A stretch of DNA of 64,000 nt from assembly GCF_902459465.1 (NCBI RefSeq), contig NC_047064.1:5730762-5794761 (forward strand). Reading direction: 5' to 3'. This DNA comes from Asterias rubens. Taxonomy: Eukaryota; Echinodermata; Asteroidea; Forcipulatida; Asteriidae. Positions 12,001 through 23,680 of this stretch are shown here, piece after piece (position 1 is the first letter of the stretch; the number at the start of each line of letters is the position of its first letter). The notes under the pieces were generated by a model, which saw only the letters and a program-made list of their open reading frames with translations, had not been told where the DNA came from and made no database searches. The translations under genes were made by a program, and so were the position numbers.

Positions 12001-12966
12001 TGCCCTTTAACAAGATGGCACACAACTTTAGGAGGTGCTTATTAACTCTTCCAAAACAATGATGTACAATGTACAGTTCAACATGTACAAGGAATACATG
12101 TACATTAAGGGTAAATATAATACTTCATAATTGATGAGCAATTATGACTCATCCTTCAAGGGTGTTGTGGCTCCTGCAAGAAAAAACCACCAACTCCACT
12201 TGACAATTAAAAGAAAGCGTCATTACTCAAACCAGATTCCCACAAATGCTTGGTTCATACTTGAAGGCCTACTTCCTGACGTCACTAGGCTGTTTTTGCT
12301 GCGAGTGTTTTAGTCTAGCACCGCTCGGCTTTTGCAATTTATGGTTGATGTGAAAATTGGTATTGCATTTACAGGAAGTATGAACTGAGCTTAAAGCCAT
12401 TGGACACATTCGGTACAGAATTTTTTTTTTTTAAATTCACAGATTTACAAATAACTTACAGTGTTAACAGAAGGTAGTGGTGAAAGGCTTCTCCCGAAAT
12501 ATTATTCCGGGAAAAATTTAAACAATATAAATTCTAGATATCGAAAATTACGGATTTATTTTAACAACATGTCATGACACGGCGAAACGTGTGGAAACAA
12601 GGACGGGTTTTCCCATTGTTTTTCCCGACTCCGATGACCGATTGAGCCTAAATTTTTACAGGTTTGTTATTTTATATATAAGTTGTGATACACGAAGTGT
12701 GGGCCTTGGACCCCCCCCCCCCCCCCCCTTGGACAAACTGTTTACCGAAAGTGTCGAATGGCTTTAACAAGCATTCCAGCTTGGAGAAAGAAAAGGCTGT
12801 CTTAAAAGACAGTAAGTAAGGCCAAATTAAAAATCAAAACATGTTTAGCGACCCCGCTAAATGAATTTTTTTTTACGGAACAAAAGTGTCCTGCTAGGCC
12901 CTACCATTTTGTAAAAAAAAAAAATGCCTCCTTCCTTTGTTTCAAAAAGGGAGGGCACAAAGCATG

Positions 12967-12997
<31 letters not shown>

Positions 12998-15900
12998 TGC
13001 CTTAGACATGTTAGAGCAAGGAGGGAAGAGTGCTCTCTAAGTTATATTCAGACTCATTACTTACCTGTGTGGACTTGAAGTCGTTGTGTGGACTTAGTCG
13101 TACCGCAGTCGTTCTTTTGAAGACAATGATAAAGCAATGTAAAAAAGAAACACTGTGTACTCTTTATTTAAACGAACAAAAAGTTTTTGAGATGCATGGG
13201 AAAACAAAGTCGGCACAACAATGACTTAATGCGAGGTTATACATGTACGTGTACTGTACAAAGTGAATTTTATCACTTTTCAAAAACTTCTAAATTCTAA
13301 ATTTACCACCATTTAATTACAGACACCAATAAATCAACTTAAAAGACAAACACTTTATACTTTTTTTAAGGAGACAATAAGTTTTTCCACATGTACGGGG
13401 AAACACAATTTGCTGACCGAGACTTTGTAATGTGAGGGTGTACAATTAGTCAACTATGCATTCTCTAACTTAACTGCCATTTAGTAAAAATGGCACCAAC
13501 AATTTGTTTATTGCTGAGTGAATGGAAAGAAAATGAAATTCACTGCTGTTTATAATGAAATTTTGAACAAAAGGCTTCCTATTGTTGTTTTTGTGTACGT
13601 TTTATTTAGGAATTTAATTAGGCCTACTCTTCAAACTTGATAAAGATGGTCAATTTCTGTGGGGTTGGAGCAGTGGGAAGTCTACATGACAAAGTATTAT
13701 TATTATTTTGTTTTATGTAAGACTTGAATGTCACTCATGGTCAAAATTTAACATTTTATGTTCTGCTTTCTTTGAATTCTTTTGTTGTCTGTTTAGCTTT
13801 TAGCTTCTTCTTTTTGTTTTTCAAAAATAACCTATTGTACATGTAGGGCCTATCTTTCTGAGCAAAATTGGTTTTGCCCAATGCACATGGGATAACAACT
13901 TGCATGACAGATCTATTTAACTCCTGGGGCTGATTATTATGTACTTCTAAAGATTATACCTGTTCTTGTACAGTTGTAGGTAATTGTTAGCTGCTTTTAA
14001 ACTGCTTTTAAACTGTATATTCTTGTGTGTTGTATTGAATGTACACGTACCCTGGGGGTGGCCCAGGGAGAGCAGTTATAATTAGTCAAAACCAATAAAA
14101 AAAGTTCCCTGTTGATTTAGTGTTTTGTCATATCTTACATAAATATCTTATATTCTCTTTTCTGCAGCATTTAAATTCTATCCAGGTGCAGATGCAATCC
14201 AAAGGTGGATACAGTGAAAGTGGACAAAGAGAGTTCCAAAGAGATACAATGGAAATTAAAAGAGTACCAGGTAAGAGACCATTAAACTTAAAAAAAGAAA
14301 GACAAAAAAAAATCAATGATATTGATACTATTCTCGGATAATTAGTTTACCCACTCAGGCCTGTATGCTTCGTTTTTTGAAAGGGCAAGGGCACCAAGGA
14401 ATTTTCTCCTTGGTAAAAGGGCACTCTATGAAGACATTTCTACTCTGGAGCATTTCAAGGGCACCAAGCAAAAGGCAATATGACCAGGGGACAATCGTCT
14501 TTATTTCCTCCGTGAAGTTATAAGGCCTGGTGGTGTTATCTCTTCTCGCCTTCCACTTCCACCTCTAGAACTCGAGTTTGAATCACGCTGGGGCACTCTG
14601 TGGATGGGATTTCAGTCCCAACCTTACTGCGTGGGTTTTCATTGAAATACTTCTCTTGGTTTTTTTCTCCCACCTCTGAAATTAAAAGACACTGGACACT
14701 ATTGGCAATTGTCAAAGACCAGTCTTCTCACTTGGTGTATCTCAATGTATGCATAAAATAACAAACCTGTGAAACTTTGTGCTTGATTAGTTGTCGGAGT
14801 TGCGAGAGAACTACGAAAGAAAAAACACCCTTGTCACACGAAGTTGTGTGCTTTCAGATGCTTGATTTCGAGACCTCAAATTCTAAATCTGAGGTCTCAA
14901 AATCAAATTCGTGGAAAATTACTTCTTTCTCGAAAACTATGTTACTTCAGAGGGAGCCGTTTCTCACAATGTTTTATACCATCAACCTCTCCCCATTACT
15001 CGTTACCAAGTAAGGTTTTATGCCAATAATTATTTTGAGTTATTACCAATAATGTCCACTGCCTTTAAACTTCCTTCCCTGTCTTCTCTCCTTGGGTTCT
15101 TAGACAGTACAGTGATAATACATTTAAGTTCGACTTCTTAGAGTCCTTGGCTTCACAACAAGAGGAAATGAAATAAGATGAATTGAATTTCTTTGTGTCG
15201 TTGAACACCTCCTGTCCACCAGTAATCAAGTTTAATGTAATTGTTTTGAATTGTATTCATTTTGAGGCCTGGTTTTGAACCCATGATTGAAATTTCTTTC
15301 AAGGGGGTGTTGCTGAAGATCACCTCCACACCTTTTGTTCAGTAGACCAGCGATCAAGTTAGATCTAGTTCAATTGTTTGAATTGTATTCAGTTTGAGCC
15401 TAAATTGAAATTTCTTTGTGTTGTTTAACCCCTCTGCACCTTTTGTTGAGAATGGAAATCCTGAAAGAAAAAAACCCAGATATAATGACAAGGGTGGTGT
15501 CACTGGTGTGCAGGGCTGCATAAAAAAAATTGTAAGGGAATACAAAGCTGTCATGGCCTAATTGCAATAAGACCATTGTGGATTTTTTCCCCGACCCTAG
15601 GGAATTTTTCTTAAATGATAAGTGAGAAGGAAAAAACCTCCACACATGAGAACAGAGAAAGATTGTCAAAGATATATGTATATAGCAATGGGGAGAAGTC
15701 CGAGTGAAATGAGTGGGAAGATAAAATGCTGCTTACTAATTATTTGAAAGCCTAATGTACAAAAGGTCGCTCAAATATCGTGGGCGAGAAAATCAGACGG
15801 GACTGATGACTGGAAAATGAAAATTCCTCCCCCGAGGATGAACTGAAGATTCACACACGCGTCGTCACTTGTTTACCTACATGTACATGAGCTATGTACA

Positions 15901-17362
15901 ATAGCCAGAGGCTGCCTACTGTATTAATAGGCATTTCCTGATTGACTACAAAAAGGGTTTCCCACGTCCTGGCTGCATGCCCTAATGCTAGGTCGGCCAC
16001 GTATGAACTCGGTGTTTCCGCCAGGAAGCTAGAAATTGGAAAAGAGAAGGTTGTCTTTTTTCCTCCGAACTTCCATGTTGCAGTATTAACAATTGATGTC
16101 ACATTAGTTCCTTAGACACTCCTAAAAATAAAAACATTTGGGCCTAAATAAAAAACAACTTCTTGTAAAGACTTGGACCTTGATACTTCTGGCTATGTCT
16201 TGTTCCCTGTGTTAAAAAGTAATAATGTGTATGGGTTCTCATCCTACAAGGGGGCCGTGACTGTTTTCAAGGTTTTCCCCTCAGTCCTCAATTTGGCTTT
16301 GGACAAAAACAAATTATTTCTGTAACTCGACGACCCTAACTTTATGCCGTGACCCTTAACTTTTTGGAGAAAAAAATGGAAAACAAAAAAATAAATTCAG
16401 GATTTGAGGCTAATTATTCATGATCCACAGTGTGTGTAAACGGTGCCCACCGTCCAGTGACAAATATCCACAATGCAGCGCGCTTGTGTTGTCGTTGAGC
16501 ACATTCTCCAGATTTGCACAATGTGCAGATTGTGCATGATTTTATTGAATCATCAGCTTTTGAGCTGTCATACTAACAGAGTGCAAATCTGCAGATTGTG
16601 CACAGTTTTACTCGATCTGCAGATTCAGCTGCCAATATTGAAGATTGCCAATCGGACGTGATGGAAAAGGCCTTGAAGGCGATTGCCTTCATGCCCCCTG
16701 GTCATTGCCTTGGTGCCCTTGAATTGCTCCAGTAGAAACTTACAATTTGCTCATACATGTAGGGTGCCCCTGTACCAAGAAGAAAATGCCTTGGTGTCAT
16801 GCCCTTTAAAAAAATGTAGCATAACAAACCTGAACTATAGATGGTGCACCCCAAATGACTTAAGAGTTTGACCCGTATTCAAGACTGATGAGTCGGTTTT
16901 TATCTCAGACTCGAGGATTAAAGGGTCTATGTACTTTTTGTAGGACAAAATACACAATGTCAACAGATTTCCATGAAGTTTGAAGATACATGTAATGATA
17001 GTAGAAAGCTTCCCTGAAAATATTACTTGCTGAGGTGCTGTAGTTTTTGAGAAATGAGTAAAACAGTGTCATGAAAATAATTTTCGTCTCAGTGATCATG
17101 AGACGAAAATCATTTTAGCATCTTAAAACGTATTTTCATGACATTGTTTTACTCATTTCTCAAAAAACTACAGCACCTCAGCAACTACTATTTTAAGGTA
17201 TGTTTCTACTATCATTATCTTCAAGCGGTGTAAGTTTAATGTCAGTCTGTGGACATTGTATTGTGTGTTACAAAAAGTACCCAAATCCTTGATTTATACC
17301 TGACTGCTAAATATATCTTCTTTATCTTATTATTTGTCCCTTTTGCAGAGCCCGATGAATAG
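8988..17362 (+). CDS. CDC42SE: CDC42 small effector (CDC42SE/SPEC-like), four coding exons
   Basis: Coding exons are 8988-9041, 10824-10937, 14168-14270 and 17349-17362, all GT-AG with matching phases, giving 94 residues (vertebrate family 79-84). The N-terminus [11 protein letters not shown] keeps Cys at 7, 10 and 11, the family's palmitoylation and membrane-targeting cysteines. A basic run KRRR (19-22) leads into the CRIB motif [14 protein letters not shown] (28-41), which binds GTP-loaded Cdc42. The conserved block QMQSKGGY follows in exon 3. The family consists of small membrane-attached Cdc42 effectors acting on cortical actin. The last coding exon gives only E-P-D-E and stop; reading through intron 3 instead would add 23 residues ending at 14341, so an alternative C-terminus is possible. 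The 5' UTR may begin at an acceptor near 8805, implying a noncoding upstream exon. The 3' end was not located. Introns carry MITEs and low-complexity DNA. Confidence 0.92.
10824..10937 (+). CDS. CDC42SE: CDC42SE coding exon 2 (CRIB domain)
   Basis: Acceptor ttacag (to 10823) and donor gtaagt (10938), 114 nt, phase 0 at both ends. It encodes [11 protein letters not shown], the CRIB consensus with both His residues, then a Gln-rich linker of CAA/GAA codons. Confidence 0.94.
12246..12390. repeat. MITE with TTCATACTT ends (family F)
   Basis: It opens GGTTCATACTTGAAGGCC and closes ACAGGAAGTATGAACTGAGC, a terminal inverted repeat shared with the copy at 44449-44643. It lies in CDC42SE intron 2. 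Confidence 0.65.
12391..12767. repeat. Diverged relative of MITE family A with poly-C tract
   Basis: It starts TTAAAGCCATTGGACACATT and ends GTGTCGAATGGCTTTAA. The body shares GATGACCGATTGAGC and ACAGGTTTGTTATTTTAT with family A but lacks the central hairpin. A run of about 17 C falls at 12712-12728. Confidence 0.7.
14168..14270 (+). CDS. CDC42SE: CDC42SE coding exon 3
   Basis: Acceptor tctgcag and donor gtaaga, 103 nt, ending in phase 1. It encodes [15 protein letters not shown], matching the conserved [11 protein letters not shown] block of CDC42SE proteins. Read-through into the intron stays open to a stop at 14339-14341. Confidence 0.92.
14357..14486 (+). repeat. Short interspersed palindrome family D, partial
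   Basis: Contains AAGGGCAAGGGCACCAAGG, TTCTCCTTGGTAAAAGGGC and GGGCACCAAGC, shared with copies at 16663 and 19301. In CDC42SE intron 3. Confidence 0.65.
14682..15068 (-). repeat. Palindromic MITE family A, complete copy
   Basis: It starts ACACTGGACACTATTGGCAA and ends AATGTCCACTGCCTTTAA. The central hairpin is GATTTCGAGACCTCAAATT paired to GAGGTCTCAAAATC. Inside CDC42SE intron 3. The open frames across it recur in every copy and are not genes. Confidence 0.9.
16663..16832 (-). repeat. Family D palindrome, second copy
   Basis: Contains GGCGATTGCCTTCATGCCCC, CATTGCCTTGGTGCCCTTGA and the complement of the 14357 copy. In CDC42SE intron 3. Confidence 0.7.
16916..17290. repeat. Palindromic MITE, about 375 bp
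   Basis: The arms include GTACTTTTTGTAGGACA / TGTGTTACAAAAAGTAC and GCTGAGGTGCTGTAGTTTTT / complement, meeting at AATTTTCGTCTC-agtgatcat-GAGACGAAAAT near 17080-17112. It ends about 60 bp before the last CDC42SE coding exon. Confidence 0.85.
17349..17362 (+). CDS. CDC42SE: CDC42SE terminal coding exon (14 nt of CDS)
   Basis: A strong acceptor (pyrimidine run then ttttgcag, ending 17348) precedes AG CCC GAT GAA TAG. The phase fits exon 3, giving an EPDE C-terminus. The exon continues as 3' UTR. The call rests on phase and acceptor quality, not on residue conservation. Confidence 0.65.
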
Positions 17363-17924
17363 ATCTGTTCCATTGCTGTTCTTCTGGGAAACTTTCTGCG
17401 TTTTGTGTCTCGTTTTTGTTTGTGCCTTTTTTTTTTACTTCAGACAGACAATTTTTTTAATATAACCATGTTGCGATAATCATGAAGTATGATTGCTGGG
17501 CATGCCACGATCTCAATGTCAGCTATCATCAGTGCACGCAATCCGGATTATTTGATCTCACTGTAGTTGGGATTATTGTAAGCATAGTGAGGATTTGTGC
17601 ACGACTCCCCACTGGATTAACAGCAGCTCAGAGAATGTTGAGGCAGTGTGGATGATACAAGATGGAGGTTGCATTGGACTATAGAAGACGCCTGTAAAAG
17701 CAGCCGTGTTGTAAAGGATGCCTGTTTTGAGCACACACTTCCAAGGTAACGGAAAAATCTGAAGCACGTGATAATAGTTCAAATACTTCAAATCTTATTA
17801 AGTGGCAGTCAGTGTCTTCCATCTTTGACTGTTTGTGTATTGTCTTGAAATTCAATGTGACTTGTATGGTATGATAAACTTTCACACACATTTGTCCTCT
17901 GAAGGGAAGTTGATTTATAGAAGC

Positions 17925-18101
17925 AGCCGTCGATTTCACAAAACTCTTCCTAACTTAAGACTAATCATAGGACTTAGGACGAGTCCCAACCCTGCACTGT
18001 AGCATGCAGACCTTAAGATTAATCCTAAGTTAGGACGAGTTACTTGTCCTAACTCGAGATAAGACGAGTCGTACATGTAACTCTTTGTGAAATCGACGGC
18101 T
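17925..18101. repeat. Palindromic MITE family C (TTTCACAAAGAGTTAGGAC type)
   Basis: Ends AGCCGTCGATTTCACAAA and TTTGTGAAATCGACGGCT are exact complements. The interior repeats TAAGTTAGGACGAGT-like units on both strands. A second copy is at 54177-54328. It probably lies in the CDC42SE 3' UTR. Confidence 0.85.
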
Positions 18102-19300
18102 GTATTGATTCTAAAACCATGCAAGTTCCTACATGTATCATAGCCATTGTGAGCGTTGTCTGAAAACAAAAATAACATTATTGTCAAACAATGTCTGGTA
18201 ACTTAATGAACGCATACTATGTATTTCAGTTTCTTGAACCACAGGTGTCTTGAATTTGCCAGCAAACCAGGATTGTGTTTGACATTGCCAGAAAGAGCAG
18301 GGGCTTATAAACTGGTTTAGGGAAAAAGGGCATTTTAGTCTTCCACTTTTTTTTATGTTCATATAAAATGCAAAACACACTTTAAAGTGCAAGATCTTGC
18401 TGTTGATGTTTTAGTACCCCACAAGCATCTTGTGGTCAACATGAAACAAAACTTGAGGTATACAATGTACATGTACATGTAAGAGATTGAAAGAGAGGGG
18501 GGGAATGTCTCTACCTTACACCTTCATTGAATCAAGTGGCCTAGGATATAAGGCATAGATTTACAAGAAGCATGTTGAGGTGTACCCTCTCCTAAGAGTG
18601 TGTTTCACTTACAAACAATAAACATTTTTTAACATTTGCTATGTAGAGAAAGGCTGACCTTAATTAATCAAAAGGTTCAACCCTTTCCTGCAGAACTTAA
18701 ATGCTTGACCACATGAGCCGCTAAAGTTGTTAAAATGGTTGGTAAACTTGGGGTTTGTCAGAATTTTTACTTTTTTCAGACATTTTTTAGGTGGGGACTA
18801 TTTTAAAATAAGACATAACACGCTTTAAATGACTTCGTTGAGAACAAAATTATATATTAATTAATGTAAATGCATATAAGTAAGCAAATTGTTTCTGTTC
18901 TACCTAGATGTAAAAATAAAGGGTATTTTTGTCTTGTGGTCAACCAATTTGGCTGTCAAAATGTGTATGGGATGTATTTCTCAAAACAATTTGCACAAAC
19001 TTCATATATTATTCTAAACACATGTTTTTTTTGCATTGAATACTGCAACAATCTGGAATACTTGGAAGTATAAGTTCTCAATGTCTGGATTAAAGAAGAA
19101 AACTAACCTTTTATGAAATTGTGCAATTCTAGACAATCATTATGCAAGGTTTAACATCCAACATTTATAGTGTTTTGTGGCAATACAGGATTTTGATGTA
19201 CGCGTTGAGATGCGCATACGTCCTGCCTCACATTATGGTCACTTTAATAGCAACAAAGGTGTTATTCGATACGGTCTAGTATGGGTCAATAGACTACATT

Positions 19301-19542
19301 TGGTCTGTATACTTCGTTTTTAAAAGGGCAAGGGGGTACCTCCAAGACATTTTCTCCTTGGTAAAGGGCACCCTTTGAGGAAATTGTAAATTTCTACTTG
19401 AGCATTATAAGGGCACCAAGGCAATGAACGGGGGCATGGAAGCAATTGCCTCTGTTCAGAAGTATCAAGCCTGACTTGGTGCCCCATAAAAGTGCTCTTT
19501 CTAAAATAAATTGCCTTGTCCTCTCAAAGATGAAATTCTAGG
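19301..19542. repeat. Family D palindrome, fullest copy
   Basis: It runs from GGTCTGTATACTTCG through AAGGGCACCAAGGCAATGAA to CTCTCAAAGATGAAATTCTAG, with both arms present. Confidence 0.7.
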
Positions 19543-20006
19543 CCTGCCATCTGTCCTTACAGGCCTCGGTTTGGGTACCCCCCCCCCCCTGGCTACTACT
19601 AGCTCACTGATGCTATCCAATCAAGCACCTTTTTGTGGGAGACAATTCTGAAATACTGCCATGTATGAGAAAGGTAGTATGTCTAATATTTTGTGTGTTT
19701 ACTCAAAAGTTGTGACTATAGAAAGAATTTTTATTTCTAGTTTTTTTGTTCCTTCTATTTTTTACTTGAACAAGTCTTTGTACAGTTTGTTCATTGCAAA
19801 CAGTGTAATAAGAAGAGTTAAATATGCTTTTTATTCAAAAATGAACAGTGTGTCAGGCAGTGTATCAAACCTTTAATAAAAAAAAAATGAATGTCGTTTC
19901 TTACCGGAAACGATGGCAGTTCCTTATAACAACAATGCATGCTATTGTAATTACAATATAAATAAGTTCAACAAAAGGTTATCACTTGGGATGCTACACT
20001 TTATCC

Positions 20007-20403
20007 TTTAAAGGCTATGGACACTATTGGTAATTACTCAAAATAATTATCGGCATAAAACCTCATTTGGTAATGAGTAATGGGGAGAGGTTGATAGTAT
20101 AAAACATTGTGTGAAACAGCTCGCTCTGAAGTGGCATAGTTTTCGAGAAATAAGTAATTTTCCACGAATTTGATTTCGAGACCTCAAGTTTATAACTTGA
20201 GGTCTCGAAATCAAGCATCTAAAAGCACACAACTTTGTGTGATAAGGGTGTTTTTTCTTTCATTATTATCTCGCAACTTTGACGACCAATTGAGCTCAAA
20301 TTTTCACAGGTTTGTTTTTGTATGCACATGTTAAGATACACCAAATGAGAAGACTGGTTTTTGTACAATTACCAATAGTTGATAGTGTCCACTGTCTTTT
20401 AAA
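20007..20403 (+). repeat. Palindromic MITE family A, complete copy
   Basis: Ends TTTAAAGGCTATGGACACT and GTGTCCACTGTCTTTTAAA. The centre has GATTTCGAGACCTCAAG paired with CTTGAGGTCTCGAAATC, perfect over 17 bp. Confidence 0.92.
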
Positions 20404-21058
20404 TGAATAAAATATACCTTTCTAAAAATCAATAATGATCAGGATTGTTAGCTTTTTGATGTGCTAAGTTCTTCATTCTCCCCCAAAAAACTAAGAAATA
20501 TCCTTGGTGGAGTTGATATTCCCAATTGTGTGAAATAAGAAGTAGATTATTATATTCTGTTTAAACTTGACATGTAAATCTTATATTGTATGATAGTGAA
20601 ATATACATGTAATGTAGAGTTTATCAGTGTCAGTTGCCAATGTATGAAAAAAGGAGATTTTTTTGTTCCAGTTATCCCTTCTTTTTTCTTTTGTTCAGTT
20701 GTTATGTTCATTGCCAAATAAGTAATTGTACATTGTTTAACGAGGCAGTCGCAGTGGCTGAACCAGTTTTGGCTGTTTGGAAGACGATTGACACGTTGAA
20801 AGCAGTCTGAGTATTTATAGCATTTACACAAACACACATGTATGTAAATTCTGCAGAGTAGGTTTCTGAAACAGCTTTCCGCTGCTTGTCTGCAGCCTTA
20901 ACATAATGCAGTGGTTTGTAGACATTGGTTCATTTTTAGTGTACCAGTTTTCAATCAGACTTAAAAATTTAATGTCCCTAGTTATTAATTAATTTGATAG
21001 ATTTGAGAAAGCTATCAAAGACATCAATCCATTGACAGTAGCGTTCCAGCTGAGTCTC

Positions 21059-21257
21059 CGTGGCCCAATTTTTTAAAGCTGCTTAAGCACAACATGTAGC
21101 TAAGCACAACACAGTTATGATTCTTACAGTACATAGAATAAGGTTACCGGCTATAATACCATGTACAATTTGTGACTGTTATCCTGTTTGTTTTTGTTTA
21201 GCAGAAAGATGTTAAGCATCATTCTCTGCTTAACGCAGCTTCATGAAAGTTGGCCCA
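21059..21257. repeat. Palindromic MITE with TGGCCCA ends
   Basis: Left TGGCCCAATTTTTTAAAGCT and GCTTAAGCACAAC; right GCTTAACGCAGCTTCATGAA and AGTTGGCCCA. The ends are complementary with small indels. Confidence 0.7.
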
Positions 21258-21654
21258 GTACAAAATCACTTAAAACCAATTAACTATGGATGGATGGTTG
21301 AATAATTCATGTGCCAACCCTGAAATCTGTATATTCAGAGATTGCAATTAACCTGAAATGTTGTGTTTAGAGAAGGAAATCTAAACATTGCTCACTGTCT
21401 CAGCTCAGGTAGCGTTGCTAATGTCAATCAAAATCATTCTACCAAAACGTTGCGTAAAAATGTATAATGGTTACACGTGCTTAGTAAATAATTGAGTGCA
21501 GACTTTGTGAAACCCAATTGAATATAAAAATGTGCTTCCTTATGGCATGGAAATTAGTGTGTATTGAGCTGCATGTGCTGCAATACATGTTGAATTTGTT
21601 TTCTTGTCACTGTGTGTATATCATCTTACAGTGTCCGTAGATCGTTGGGAGGTA

Positions 21655-21846
21655 GTGCTTTCTGTTCTACCGGCCAGGCTTCGAATTGATGACACCCAAG
21701 CCTACATCCATATGTATTGTGAAAGGGGTAACCCTGTTTCAGCCCTAGGAGTAGGTGGCAACCGCCTCCGAAAAAAAAAATTGTAACCCACACCTTGAAA
21801 TGGCCTTCAGGCCTTGTGTGTCTGGCGACTTGCATAAAAAAAAAAA
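21655..21846 (+). repeat. SINE-like element with A-rich tail (family S3)
   Basis: Shares GGGGTAA-CCTG, TTCAGCCCTAGGAGTAGGT, TCAGGCCTTGTG and an A-rich end with the element at 32164-32360, in the same order. Confidence 0.6.
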
Positions 21847-22694
21847 ACTTTAAAAAAAATATTTAAAAACACTGGTTCAGCCTTTTTGACAGCTTTTATT
21901 TCCAAACTTTTAATTGAACCGTGCATTGTTTGAAAGCACGAATTTGCATGATCTTGTAAAAAGTTAAAAATAAAAAGAATTAGACTTATTAATGAAATAA
22001 AAAATCAGGGGGAGTGTGTACGAAAAAGTGCCTTGGTGTATAAAATACGGTGCAACATTTTATGTTTTTAAAAACCTTTTTTTGTTTGTAAATAGTGCAT
22101 TCGGTAAAGGGGGATTTAGTTGATTGCTGAGGAGGCAGCCGTCAGAGGAAGTGTTCTTAAACAGGAAATATCCTTAATTGGGCATTGCAATTCTCCCCTT
22201 GAGGAAGTGAATGAGCAGAATTTAGCGCCAATGCTTACCGTCTGTTATGTTCATTATGACTTCTAATTATGTGCTTACAATTTCTTTTTACATGTTGGTA
22301 AAGACTATGACAATTCATTTATCATGCTAGTGGTGGGAGTACATGTAAACTGTAATTTTCCAAACTAAATGAATATGATGAATCTACTCATTGCAAGTGG
22401 TTGTGATTTTTTTAAATTGCCACATGGGAACGCATTGAGAATCTGTAACGGTGAAAAACTTATTTTCGTAAACTCAAAACTATTTTATCCAGATATATTT
22501 TTTTCTATTGGTATTACTTACATGTTGATGTCCTTATTTACTATCATGTTGAATTAGAGCTACTGCTTTAATGAAATTTGTAGTCATGAATATATAAAGA
22601 GATGGTACAGAATTGAACTAAATTTGTCCCAGGTAAATATCATGCAAAATTTGTATTGAAGGTTTTACACATCACAAAACTCTCTGAAAAGGCT

Positions 22695-22800
22695 CTGTGA
22701 AATAGCTAGCTCAGTTGGTAGAGCACCGGGCATGGTTATCCTGAGGTTGCAACTTCAAGTCCCGCTCTAGAAATATTGCCTTTGTTCAACTCCAATTTAT
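22695..22800 (+). repeat. tRNA-derived SINE fragment (family S2)
   Basis: TAGCTCAGTTGGTAGAGC is a good A box; ACTTCAAGTCC is a degenerate B box. It then enters the S2 body (TTGTTCAACTCCAATTTAT). The decayed cloverleaf argues against a working tRNA. Confidence 0.6.
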
Positions 22801-23177
22801 TTAATTAATTACATGTACAAATCAATAGGGGTACAGCAACAAGTTATACTCTCCCCTCCCCCCCCCCCCCCCCACCACAACAACAACAACAAAAAGTAAG
22901 AAAGTAAATTTGCAGACCTGAAATGTGTATTTTTTTCTGTGTTTCCTACATTAAAGTCATACATCTGAAGGTTGAATGACTTATTTCACCTTGCTAGAGT
23001 TAGTTGCTTAATTTGTATAGTCATGAAAATAGCCCACAAGTGTCTTTATATAGTACCCATGTCCCTGTTAGAAAACATTCAAATTTGTGATCAATGGCAA
23101 AATTAAGGTGGTGGAAATACAGGTCTGACTACGAAAAAACATAAGCGAGGACATGTACAAAGAATTTCTAGTAATAT

Positions 23178-23680
23178 TTAAAGTCACCTGGAAGTGGTAT
23201 TTTTTCAAAATAAAGCTTTTGTCACTAATATATGTGTTTTGATGAGTGGAATGTGAATAAACAGTTATCTAAGGTTTTAAAAAATCAGTTCTTATGTTAT
23301 TTACAAATTTAAGAGTAGACCCCGACCCGAGAGGGCGCTGTTCGTGACGTCAATCGAGGCAGACTTTGCCTGTAATGCGTAGAGTAAACACAATTGCAAA
23401 GTACATGTACGGACCAAGTCGTGAGTTTGTACGTTTCAAAAACAGTTTTTTTCCTCTTTTTTTTTTCGGGCAATGCTGACCAGGTGTATTGCTGCTGAAT
23501 GCAGAAAAACACTGCCTCGATTGACGTCACAAAAGGGGTAGGCGGAGTCAGCCCCCCAAACAACTTTATATATTTTTTTAACATATAAATCGTGACAAAC
23601 AATTACTAAAAAAATTGTTTTATTAAGCATATACTCTTATGTTTGAAAGAAAAAAAATTATATTTCCAGGTGACTTTAAA
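23178..23680. repeat. 503-bp element with TTTAAAGTCACCTGGAA terminal inverted repeats
   Basis: The ends TTTAAAGTCACCTGGAA and TTTCCAGGTGACTTTAAA are near-exact complements. Inside, GTGACGTCAATCGAGGCAG at about 23343 is complemented by CTGCCTCGATTGACGTCAC at about 23512, making an inner foldback. Confidence 0.82.

Noticed and set aside
14844-15029. Recurring open frame containing [11 protein letters not shown] and [10 protein letters not shown] (also at 20047, 30847, 54458, 55159, 63666)
   Set aside because: It is the translation of MITE family A arms. It appears in every copy, on whichever strand the copy lies, with frameshifts and no selection for codons.
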